Shown here: piece by piece, positions 24,628-32,554 of the stretch
Layout: the number at the start of each line of letters is the position of its first letter
Position numbering within the stretch: position 1 is the stretch's first letter
Assembly (NCBI GenBank): GCA_947588745.1
Contig: CANPYW010000006.1
Coordinates: forward strand, 1 to 64,000
DNA length: 64,000 nt
Direction of reading: 5' to 3'
From: Candidatus Gastranaerophilales bacterium
Lineage (GTDB): Bacteria > Cyanobacteriota > Vampirovibrionia > Gastranaerophilales > Gastranaerophilaceae
The notes under the pieces: generated by a model
Told to the model about the DNA's origin: nothing
Seen by the model: the letters and a program-made list of their open reading frames with translations, nothing else
Database searches by the model: none
Position numbers and translations under genes: made by a program

Positions 24628-26415
24628 ATGGAAGAACTTCTAAAAGATAATATGTACGTAATAGATTTAAGCAATGTTACTACTCCGGCAGAAATAATAT
24701 TTGAATTAAGCTCCGTTTTAGATACGGAAGAAGCAAAAAATAAAAGAATATGTTTAAAACTCGGAAATGTCGGGTTAAATCAAGCTCAATTACTAAGTAT
24801 AAAATCACTTATCAGCGGAATAGAATCAACTCTTTCAGGCTTAGATACAAAATCAGTTGACACAGAAAAAGTAGCACTATCTTTGGGGATAATTGTTTCT
24901 AATGTATCAGAAGAAAATACATTAGAAATAAAACCAACTATGCCATATAAAACAGCTGAGGAATTAAAAGAAGAATTACACAACATACAATCAGCACAGC
25001 AAAACAAAAAGCAGGATGAACAAATAGTTAGTTCTGAGCATATTGAACAACCGGAAGTTCTTGAGCAGACTGTACAACCGGAAGTTCTTGAGCAGACTGT
25101 ACAACCGGAAGTTCTTGAGCAGACTGTACAACCGGTAGTTCATGAGCATATTGAACAACCGGAAGTTCACGAGCAGGCTGTACAAACAGTAGTTCATGAG
25201 CATATTGAACAACCGGAAGTTCACGAGCAGACTGCACAAACAGTAGTTCAAGAGCATATTGAGCAGCCGGAAGTTCACGAGCAAGCTGTACAAACGGTAG
25301 TTCACGAGCATATTGAACAACCAGCAAACTACGAGCAAACTGCACAAACAGTAGTTCAAGAACATATTGAACAACCAGCAAACTACGAGCAGACTGCACA
25401 AACGGAAGTTCAAGAGCATATTGAACAACCGGAAGTTCTTGAGCAGACTGTACAAACGGTAGTTCATGAGCATATTGAACAACCGGAAGTTCACGAGCAG
25501 ACTGTACAAACAGTAGTTCATGAGCATATTGAACAGCCAGCAAGCTACGAGCAGACTGCACAAACAGTAATTCAAGAGCATATTGAACAGCCGGAAGTTC
25601 ACGAGCAATCTATACAAACAGTAGTTCAAAATACAACTCAAATATATACAAATACTACAACAGAAGAATCATCAGCTTCATCAGACAACAGTTTTGTTCA
25701 AAATTCGTCACATAACTTAAATCAAAATACAAACGAGGAAAAACAATTACAAAATACAGAACTGCATGATACAACAGATAATACGGAAAAACAATCAGAC
25801 ATTCCGTCAAATGTAACATACATAACAAATCTAACAAACAATAAAGAAGAACAATCCACTCACCATGCACCTGAAGAAATAAACAACTCTGTGCCTCAAA
25901 AAGAAGAAATTCAAGACGAATTAGATGTCATATTCGGTTCAAATCCGGTTCAAACAAGTATATTTGAATTTAAAGATACAACAGGGGAACAATACGAACA
26001 ACGTGAAGAACTAAATGATATTATTCCGGAACAGGAATACACAAAAGAAGATATTGAACTTGAAGAATTCCCGACAAAATATATAAAACAAACTATACGT
26101 TCAGGGCAAGTAATCAATTATGATGGAAATATAGTTATTATAGGCGACTGTCACCCCGGAAGTGAAATTACGGCAGCAGGCGATATAACTGTATGGGGTA
26201 TATTAAGCGGAATAGCTCACGCAGGGGCAAACGGAAATCAAAAAGCGAGAGTTCGTGCATTAAAAATGAATGCAATACAATTAAGAATTGCAAATTGCTA
26301 TTCAAGACGTCCGGATTCAATGAATACCGTTTATATAGAGAAAACAAATACATTTATACCGGAAGAAGCAAGAATAGTTAATTTTGAAATAGTAGTATTT
26401 AAAATGAATGATTAA
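24628..26415 (+). CDS. minC: septum site-determining protein MinC with a long repeat linker
   Basis: 595 residues, more than twice the usual 220-260. Residues 1-100 form a MinC N-terminal domain and about 478-595 the beta-helical C-terminal domain, clearly recognisable from RSGQVINYDGNIVIIGD, ITAAGDITVWG, GIAHAGANG and IQLRIANCYSRRP. The N domain blocks FtsZ assembly and the C domain binds MinD at the membrane. Between them lies a roughly 375-residue insert: 11 tandem 18-residue repeats (137-334) and a polar Asn/Thr/Glu-rich stretch. Start is supported by AGAAAGAG upstream. minD follows 12 bases after the stop. Confidence 0.95.
   Translation: MEELLKDNMYVIDLSNVTTPAEIIFELSSVLDTEEAKNKRICLKLGNVGLNQAQLLSIKSLISGIESTLSGLDTKSVDTEKVALSLGIIVSNVSEENTLEIKPTMPYKTAEELKEELHNIQSAQQNKKQDEQIVSSEHIEQPEVLEQTVQPEVLEQTVQPEVLEQTVQPVVHEHIEQPEVHEQAVQTVVHEHIEQPEVHEQTAQTVVQEHIEQPEVHEQAVQTVVHEHIEQPANYEQTAQTVVQEHIEQPANYEQTAQTEVQEHIEQPEVLEQTVQTVVHEHIEQPEVHEQTVQTVVHEHIEQPASYEQTAQTVIQEHIEQPEVHEQSIQTVVQNTTQIYTNTTTEESSASSDNSFVQNSSHNLNQNTNEEKQLQNTELHDTTDNTEKQSDIPSNVTYITNLTNNKEEQSTHHAPEEINNSVPQKEEIQDELDVIFGSNPVQTSIFEFKDTTGEQYEQREELNDIIPEQEYTKEDIELEEFPTKYIKQTIRSGQVINYDGNIVIIGDCHPGSEITAAGDITVWGILSGIAHAGANGNQKARVRALKMNAIQLRIANCYSRRPDSMNTVYIEKTNTFIPEEARIVNFEIVVFKMND
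25036..25629 (+). repeat. 11 x 54-bp tandem repeat inside minC
   Basis: 594 bases encode exactly eleven 18-residue units with the consensus EHIEQPEVHEQTVQTVVH, each made of two related nonapeptides. The first two units use the PEVLEQTVQ variant three times in perfect 27-bp copies. Units differ by third-base and short-block changes, so the array is old enough to diverge but still recombinogenic. Confidence 0.95.
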
Positions 26416-26427
26416 GGAGCGAAATAA

Positions 26428-27246
26428 ATGTCAGGGAGAGTTATTGTTATAACATCCGGCAAGGGAGGAGTAGGTAAGACTACTACAAGTGCAAATATAG
26501 GCAGTGCATTGGCAAAATGCGGACACAGCGTTGTTCTTGTGGATACTGATATCGGTTTAAGAAATTTGGACTTATTGTTAGGACTCGAAAACAGAATAGT
26601 ATACACACTTGTTGATGTAGTAGAAGAAAGATGCAAACTTAAACAAGCACTTGTAAAAGATAAAAAAAATCCTAATTTATGCCTGCTTGCAGCAGCCCAA
26701 ACACGTGATAAATCATCTGTAAGCGGTGAACAAATAAAAAAAATAACAGAAAAACTAAAAAAAGACTTTGATTATATAATAATAGATTGCCCCGCAGGAA
26801 TTGAACAAGGTTTTCAAACCGCAATAGCCGGAGCCTCGGAAGCAATAGTTGTAACGACTCCCGAAATGTCAGCAGTAAGAGATGCCGATAGAATTATCGG
26901 ACTTTTGGAAGCTGCTGATGGTATTGACAGTTATAAGTTATTGATAAATCGTGTAAGACCCAATATGATAAAATCTAACGATATGATGAGCGTTGAAGAT
27001 GTGGAAAATATTCTTTCCTGCCAAAAAATCGGCATAATTCCTGAAGATACCGGAATTATAACATCAACAAACAGAGGTGAACCAATTATAAATAACGAAA
27101 AATCACCCGCAGGTAAAGCATACATTAACGTAGCAAAGAGAATTACAGGTGAAGAAGTTCCCTTTATGGATTTAAATGAACCAAAAGATTTTATTGGAAA
27201 ATTAAAAAAATTCTTTTCCGGGTTGAAGAAACAAGGGAAGGAGTAA
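26428..27246 (+). CDS. minD: septum site-determining ATPase MinD
   Basis: 272 residues. The deviant Walker A motif SGKGGVGKTTT (10-20), the switch regions VLVDTDIGLRNLDLLLG (about 36-52) and IIDCPAGIEQGF (about 118-129) identify MinD. The C-terminal FIGKLKKFFSGLKKQ is an amphipathic membrane-targeting helix. ATP-bound MinD dimerises on the membrane, recruits MinC to inhibit FtsZ away from midcell, and is released by MinE. AAGGAG precedes the ATG. It sits between minC (12-base gap) and minE (3-base gap) in one operon. Confidence 0.98.
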   Translation: MSGRVIVITSGKGGVGKTTTSANIGSALAKCGHSVVLVDTDIGLRNLDLLLGLENRIVYTLVDVVEERCKLKQALVKDKKNPNLCLLAAAQTRDKSSVSGEQIKKITEKLKKDFDYIIIDCPAGIEQGFQTAIAGASEAIVVTTPEMSAVRDADRIIGLLEAADGIDSYKLLINRVRPNMIKSNDMMSVEDVENILSCQKIGIIPEDTGIITSTNRGEPIINNEKSPAGKAYINVAKRITGEEVPFMDLNEPKDFIGKLKKFFSGLKKQGKE

Positions 27247-27249
27247 TTA

Positions 27250-27741
27250 ATGAAAACACTTTTTTCAGAAATTTATAATAAAATAATGGATTTATTCCAG
27301 ATAGAACACTCCGAAAATACGAGTGAGTGTGCTACAAACCGACTCCAAGTTATTTTAATGCACGACAGAACTAAGCTTGACCCGCTTATTATGGGAAAAA
27401 TGAGAGAAGAATTAATTGAAGTCTTTTCAAAATATGTTGTAATAGATAAAGAAGAACTTGAAATAGGCTTAAAAAATGAAGGCGATGCCGTTGCCCTTAT
27501 GTTAAACATCCCGATTGTTCGTGCAAAAACAGAAAAAGAACTTGCAGAAATTAGAAAGAAACTTCAGGCAGAAGAAGAAAAAGTTAACGATAATGATGAG
27601 GATGAAGAAAAACAGAAAGAAGTTATTGTTGAAGGTGAAGTAACAGAAGTAATAATCGAGTCCACTACTCCTCAAACACCGACAGAAACAGCAGAAACAG
27701 AAACTAATGTTCAGGTAATCAACTCAGAAGAACAAAATTAA
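27250..27741 (+). CDS. minE: cell division topological specificity factor MinE, extended C terminus
   Basis: 163 residues, against about 85-105 in most species. The N-terminal part (MKTLFSEIYNKIMDLF, an amphipathic membrane helix) and the NRLQVILMHDRTKLDP anti-MinCD helix/strand, followed by VFSKYVVIDKEELEIGLKNEG, are typical MinE. From about residue 105 a highly acidic, Glu/Thr-rich tail is added with no recognisable fold. MinE stimulates MinD ATP hydrolysis and drives pole-to-pole oscillation. Translation is probably coupled to minD. A strong terminator overlaps its stop codon. Confidence 0.95.
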   Translation: MKTLFSEIYNKIMDLFQIEHSENTSECATNRLQVILMHDRTKLDPLIMGKMREELIEVFSKYVVIDKEELEIGLKNEGDAVALMLNIPIVRAKTEKELAEIRKKLQAEEEKVNDNDEDEEKQKEVIVEGEVTEVIIESTTPQTPTETAETETNVQVINSEEQN

Positions 27742-27767
27742 AAAGAAGCAAATTTGCTTCTTTTTTT
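27740..27767. terminator. bidirectional terminator after minE
   Basis: A near-perfect inverted repeat AAGAAGCAAA/TTTGCTTCTT with an A-run before and a T7 run after. It overlaps both the minE stop and the stop of the convergent HEAT-like gene. Confidence 0.9.
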
Positions 27768-28989
27768 ATAAGCTCTCAACTACAGCTTTTATGTTCAGAT
27801 TGTTTATTTTCTCTGAAATTGACTTTATATCAACACCGTCAAGTTTATTTATACTTTTTAATGTTTGAAGTGCATTACATATAATTATTTCATTATCTGA
27901 ATTTAACAACTTTATTAAATCCGGCTGTGCATTTTCAATATTAAACTCTTGAATTAATTCAAATGCTGTCATAGAAAAATCATCTTTACATTCTAGCTGT
28001 TCTACAACATAATTTTTCTGTAAATTCCAAAAATCATCGTTTTGTTTCTTTAATAGATTATATATGTTTGAAATTTCAGTTTTGACTTCTTTTGATTCAT
28101 CAAAAGTATATTCATTGTTATCGTTAAAAGTAGAAAATTTCGATAAAGCTAACAACAAAATTACGGCTGTTTTTCCCTGGTCTGATGAAGGGAATAAATC
28201 ACTATTAATTAATTTTTCAATAACTTCATATAATTCAAATTGAAATACATCAGCCAAAGGCAAAATTTCGCCTAAACCCGCAATAATATTCAAAATGACA
28301 AGTAATGAATCATCTTTATATTCTGTTTTAAACAGATCAAGTAAACTAATCATATAAGGGATTTGCCCCGAAATATTTTCTTTTAGCTTGGAAGATTTTA
28401 AAGACTGAAATATTTCTTTAAACGGAAAATCACGACCATAAGCAGCAAAAAATTTAACAGCTTTTAATCTTTCAAAATCATCTTCTGAAACCAAATTACC
28501 AAGTGCTAAATCAAAAGAAACATCATCTTGCATTTCACCAAGTGCCGCAGCAGAATTATAACTTAAATATTCATCATCAGAAAAAGCATATTTACCAAGT
28601 AACTCAATTGCTACAGTGTCAGGAATATAAGAAAAATATTTTGCGGCATAAGTTTTTTGAGAAATATTGCCTTTTTCAAGTAAATCAAACATTTCATCTG
28701 TTAAATCCTGATTAGCACGCCTTGATAATATATCAGCAAATAAATCATCATAATATGGTGAATAATAATCGAAAAAATTAATGATGTTCTTATAATTTGT
28801 TTCATCAACGGCATTTTCAATACGTGAATATACATTATTTCTTACAAAATCAAATAAAAAATCCGTTTTATTCACTAATTTTTTAAATAATTCCACATCA
28901 GAAGAATTTATAAGATACAAAGCAGCACTTTCAGCTCTTTTAGTATCTTTACCTGTTAAATTTGTTAAATATGTTTCAATAGTATCCAT
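27766..28989 (-). CDS. HEAT-repeat-like protein of unknown function
   Basis: 407 residues, almost fully alpha-helical and acidic, without signal peptide or membrane helix. Helical pairs with HEAT-like spacing are visible, for instance around residues 120-200 (AIELLGKYAFSDDEYLSYN then SAAALGEMQDDVSFDLALG then LVSEDDFERLKAVKFFAAYG) and again near the C terminus (QPDLIKLLNSDNEIIICNA). HEAT proteins are scaffolds or lyase-like helpers; no active-site motif is seen. Convergent with minE; the SLH gene lies upstream on the same strand behind its own terminator. Confidence 0.65.
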   Translation of the reverse strand: MDTIETYLTNLTGKDTKRAESAALYLINSSDVELFKKLVNKTDFLFDFVRNNVYSRIENAVDETNYKNIINFFDYYSPYYDDLFADILSRRANQDLTDEMFDLLEKGNISQKTYAAKYFSYIPDTVAIELLGKYAFSDDEYLSYNSAAALGEMQDDVSFDLALGNLVSEDDFERLKAVKFFAAYGRDFPFKEIFQSLKSSKLKENISGQIPYMISLLDLFKTEYKDDSLLVILNIIAGLGEILPLADVFQFELYEVIEKLINSDLFPSSDQGKTAVILLLALSKFSTFNDNNEYTFDESKEVKTEISNIYNLLKKQNDDFWNLQKNYVVEQLECKDDFSMTAFELIQEFNIENAQPDLIKLLNSDNEIIICNALQTLKSINKLDGVDIKSISEKINNLNIKAVVESL

Positions 28990-29025
28990 ACCAATATTAT
29001 AAATAGAAACAAAATCTTTTACAAT

Positions 29026-29057
29026 AAAGAAACCTCCTAAAATAGGAGGTTTCTTTT
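29026..29057 (-). terminator. terminator after the SLH gene
   Basis: Perfect 13-bp stem AAAGAAACCTCCT/AGGAGGTTTCTTT with a 5-nt loop, and a U-rich stretch in the minus-strand reading direction. Confidence 0.88.
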
Positions 29058-29076
29058 AATTTTTCTAACTAATAAA

Positions 29077-30444
29077 TTATTCAACCGGATTTGTTGTTGT
29101 AGTGGTGGTTGTTGTAGTTGTTGTCGTATATTGTTGTACATAGTCATTATACAAACTGCAATCAACTTTTAATTCAACAAGAACATCTTCATTAGCTCTT
29201 GCCTTGTAATTAACACCAGGAGTTAAGAAACCAGTAAGTAAACCAACACCAGCACCGGTTGGGAAACCAATTGCCATACCATCACCGGATCTGTCATTAG
29301 CTTCGCCAATAGGAAGACCGATAGCAGCACCACCGATAGCAGCACCTGCTACTGTGTATTCTAATGGTTTTAACCATTTATTTTCCATTAAAACACCTTC
29401 TTGATTGTTTAATACTCTTGCTATAAACGGATATTCATTACCATTCGGGAATACCATTTTAGTAAAATGTAAATAAACTTCAGCATTTTTGTTAATCCAT
29501 CTTTTATCTCTTAATTCTTCGATGGTTGCATATAATTTAGTATTAGCAGGAATAATTAAAGTGCCTTCTTTTGTTACAACATCTTTTTTGAAATAGAAAG
29601 GAATAACATCACCAATTTGATGCTTTGTTGAATTAAACGGTTCAACAAAAGAAACTTTAAATACGTTCTTAGCTAAAATAATTCTTCTTAAATTAGTTAT
29701 TGAAACTCTGTCCACAACTGCAAGTTTGTAATCATCCAAATGTTCTACAGATAATACATATTCTTTCGGTTCTTCGGGAACAGGAGTTTCATCAGCAGCT
29801 TTATATTGATCTTCAACTATAGATAAAGCTTTCATTAATCTTGCCAAAAGAACGGCAGCTTCTGCTCTGTTTAATTCTCTATTCGGATTTAACTCTGTTT
29901 CTAAAGGATAGTTTACATACAAACCATATTTAATAGCCTTTGAAAAAGGAATTCTACCCCAATCAGGAATTTGTGCAGAATCTGCAAACTGATCTAAAAC
30001 AGCGGTATTAACTTCGGTATCTTTTGTAATATGACTCATTATTGAAGCTGTTTCTACTTTTGTAATAAATCTTTGAGGTTTAAATTCGCCATCAGTATAA
30101 CCATAAATCAAACCAAATTGATCAGATCTTGCGATATACGGATAACCGTACGTTGCTGTTGTAACGTCCGAATAATCAGGTTCTGATGTTATTGGTGCTT
30201 CACTTAAACCTAAAGCTCTTAGCAACATGCCTGTCCATTCAACACGAGGAACTTTTTCCAACGGACGATAAGTATTATCGCCATACAAAGGAATAATTTT
30301 CTTTGTGACAACGTCATCTATTTCTTCTGCAGCCCAGTAATCATCCGGAACATCGGTATAATCTTTAGCTATAGCAGTAGAAATACTTGTTAACAACAAT
30401 GCAAAACTAAAAAAGATTGCTGCTAAATTCTTTCTAATGTTCAT
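29077..30444 (-). CDS. SLH-domain envelope protein with glycine zipper and poly-Thr tail
   Basis: 455 residues, signal peptide cleaved near AIAKD (residue 26). Three S-layer homology domains (about 28-80, 87-140, 150-205: YTDVPDDYWAAEEI, GLIYGYTDGEFKPQRFITKVE, RELNRAEAAVLLARL) bind pyruvylated or other secondary cell-wall polymers. A linker leads to a beta-rich region (about 245-350) and then a glycine-zipper segment (GAAIGGAAIGLPIGE, about 365-420) that could enter a membrane. The protein ends in twelve consecutive Thr followed by NPVE. SLH proteins with outer-membrane parts are typical of cyanobacteria and relatives, tethering envelope layers. GAGGT precedes the ATG. Confidence 0.85.
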   Translation of the reverse strand: MNIRKNLAAIFFSFALLLTSISTAIAKDYTDVPDDYWAAEEIDDVVTKKIIPLYGDNTYRPLEKVPRVEWTGMLLRALGLSEAPITSEPDYSDVTTATYGYPYIARSDQFGLIYGYTDGEFKPQRFITKVETASIMSHITKDTEVNTAVLDQFADSAQIPDWGRIPFSKAIKYGLYVNYPLETELNPNRELNRAEAAVLLARLMKALSIVEDQYKAADETPVPEEPKEYVLSVEHLDDYKLAVVDRVSITNLRRIILAKNVFKVSFVEPFNSTKHQIGDVIPFYFKKDVVTKEGTLIIPANTKLYATIEELRDKRWINKNAEVYLHFTKMVFPNGNEYPFIARVLNNQEGVLMENKWLKPLEYTVAGAAIGGAAIGLPIGEANDRSGDGMAIGFPTGAGVGLLTGFLTPGVNYKARANEDVLVELKVDCSLYNDYVQQYTTTTTTTTTTTTNPVE

Positions 30445-30659
30445 TTGTACCTCACTTAAACTATAAACTATTTGTTATTTTATTCCACTATAAAAAATTA
30501 TATTCCTAAAACGGTATTTAGGCAATATAACTACATTTAACAATGTAGAAAATTAAACTTTTATAACAATCTTTACAAAAAAATGTTACGATATATTACG
30601 GAGTATGATATGAAATAAAATATATTGGGTATACTAATAGCATAAGGAGTATGAAATAA

Positions 30660-32510
30660 ATGAATAAAAAGAACAAGCACTTTTTTAAATTTTTTGCTTA
30701 CTGTTTTGCGGCATATTTACTATTAAATAATATAACATTTGCTGAAGAAGTAAATAATCCGGCAACAAATATTAAAGCTATCAAACAAGAGATAAAAGAA
30801 AATATAAGGAATAAAGAGCAAGACCGCCAGAAAATAATAGATTTATACTGGCAATTGTTCATTTCACAAATGGATTCAAAACTGTATGATGATGCGATTA
30901 AAACATCATTAAAACTTGAAGCTTTGAATGCAGATTTACACGGCGAAAACTCAAACGAAGCGTTTAATTCCAAAATGGAAACGATACATTTGTATACAAT
31001 TACAAAAAATGAACCGTTAAGAAAACAAAAAATTGAAGAAGTAGGTAATTTAGTTACAGATGCAGACAACAATCTAAAATATGCATATTATAATGCATTA
31101 TATGAATTGTATGCCACACAGGAAAATGAATACGAAGGAAATAAAGTCTTAAAAAAGATGTATGATATGCCTTCTCTTACTAAAGAGGAGAAATATAACG
31201 TTATTTCTAAATATATTAACAATTATTCATACATGCGGGATATAAAAAATACAAATAAATATATTGAAGAATATTTAAAACTTGTAAATACTTATGATAA
31301 AAATGACCATTTAAAATATAGTTACATTTTTGAAAAACAAATATATTTGAATAACGACGTACAACATTTATATAAAAATTTTATGCGTATATATACAAAA
31401 GCATACAATTATATTTCACAATTTTCTGATGCAGAATCAAAAGACTATCTTGTAAGATTAGACTCTTCACTTATTAATAACTATTTGATTTTAGGAGAAC
31501 TAGATAAAGCAAAAGCAAAAATTGAACAATATCCGGAAAGAAATAAAGATGATATTTATACCAAAAATTTCCTAAATTATGCATATTATAGTGCATTAAG
31601 AGATGATAAAAAGCAAGAAGAGATTCTTAATAATTTAGAAAAATTATATAAAGCAAATAATGATTACAAATACAGTGAAGAATTATTGCTAAATGAATTG
31701 AGAAGCAATATTTATATGTCAAGACGTGACTATAATGCTGCAAAAAGATTATATTTAAAGAATGTTAATATCATTAATAAAACCTTAAACGGAAGTCCTG
31801 ATAAAAAATTAACAAATTATTTATACCTTGCTGAATTATACATATCACTTAAAGATAACGATAAAGCTGAACAATATCTGGATATGGCAGCAAATTGTTG
31901 CAACGGCACTGATACTCTTGAATATTCAAGAATTCTGGCACTTAAAAGCAAGATTGCAAAAGATAACAAAGATATTGATAATGCTATTAAATATTCTTTA
32001 AGAGCAGAAAAAATACGTTCAAAAGTACCTACAAGCTCAGATATAACAGCAACATACGAAGAATTATTTGATTTATATATGGATAAAAAGAACAGAGAAA
32101 AAGCTGCAGAATATTTAGACAAAATACTTAAAGTAAAAGCATTACAATATGGAACAAATAATGTAACTTATTATTGCAACTTAATAAGAGAAGCTCAGTT
32201 CTTAAATGTAGGAGAAACAAAAGCTGAGGCTGAAGCTATAATGAATAAAATTTATTCAGATTATTTAAATAACAAAATTCAAGGCAAAAATTATGATTTT
32301 GACTTCTGCATAAATTACTCATTGGCTGATAAAAATTATAAACAAGGTAATTACAATCAAGCTATCAACTTTGCTGACGATGCAGTAGAATATGCATACT
32401 CCTCAAGCTTAAAGAAGCAGATATATACTTTAATGGCTACAATATACAAAAGACTGGGCAATAAAAACCAAGAAGATAAATACAAAACATTGGTAAAAAA
32501 ATTAACATAA
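30660..32510 (+). CDS. exported TPR-repeat protein
   Basis: 616 residues with a basic N terminus and signal peptide (about 1-28, cleavage near TFAEE). The mature part is all-helical with many degenerate TPR units; the clearest are near residues 375-470 (LTNYLYLAELYISLKDNDKAEQYL, LKSKIAKDNKDIDNAIKYS, YEELFDLYMDKKNREKAAEYLD) and the final NQAINFADDAVEY. It likely acts as a periplasmic scaffold for protein assembly. AAGGAG lies about a dozen bases before the ATG, behind a TATACT -10-like element. It is divergent from the SLH gene and convergent with glyS through a shared terminator. Confidence 0.75.
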   Translation: MNKKNKHFFKFFAYCFAAYLLLNNITFAEEVNNPATNIKAIKQEIKENIRNKEQDRQKIIDLYWQLFISQMDSKLYDDAIKTSLKLEALNADLHGENSNEAFNSKMETIHLYTITKNEPLRKQKIEEVGNLVTDADNNLKYAYYNALYELYATQENEYEGNKVLKKMYDMPSLTKEEKYNVISKYINNYSYMRDIKNTNKYIEEYLKLVNTYDKNDHLKYSYIFEKQIYLNNDVQHLYKNFMRIYTKAYNYISQFSDAESKDYLVRLDSSLINNYLILGELDKAKAKIEQYPERNKDDIYTKNFLNYAYYSALRDDKKQEEILNNLEKLYKANNDYKYSEELLLNELRSNIYMSRRDYNAAKRLYLKNVNIINKTLNGSPDKKLTNYLYLAELYISLKDNDKAEQYLDMAANCCNGTDTLEYSRILALKSKIAKDNKDIDNAIKYSLRAEKIRSKVPTSSDITATYEELFDLYMDKKNREKAAEYLDKILKVKALQYGTNNVTYYCNLIREAQFLNVGETKAEAEAIMNKIYSDYLNNKIQGKNYDFDFCINYSLADKNYKQGNYNQAINFADDAVEYAYSSSLKKQIYTLMATIYKRLGNKNQEDKYKTLVKKLT

Positions 32511-32536
32511 AAGAGGATTTAAAATCCTCTTTTTTT
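32509..32536. terminator. bidirectional terminator between TPR gene and glyS
   Basis: Inverted repeat AAGAGGATTT/AAATCCTCTT flanked by A-rich and T7 runs, between two convergent genes. Confidence 0.88.
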
Positions 32537-32554
32537 ATCTTTTTAATTTATAAT

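Noticed and set aside
25036-25629. Regular repeats suggesting a CRISPR array
   Set aside because: No spacer sequences; units are back-to-back, in frame and coding; no cas genes.
25028-25641. Long antisense frames across the minC repeat array, with Leu-rich or Gln/Val-rich repeats
   Set aside because: They exist because a 54-bp period keeps all frames open; no ribosome sites, and the plus strand is a true MinC.
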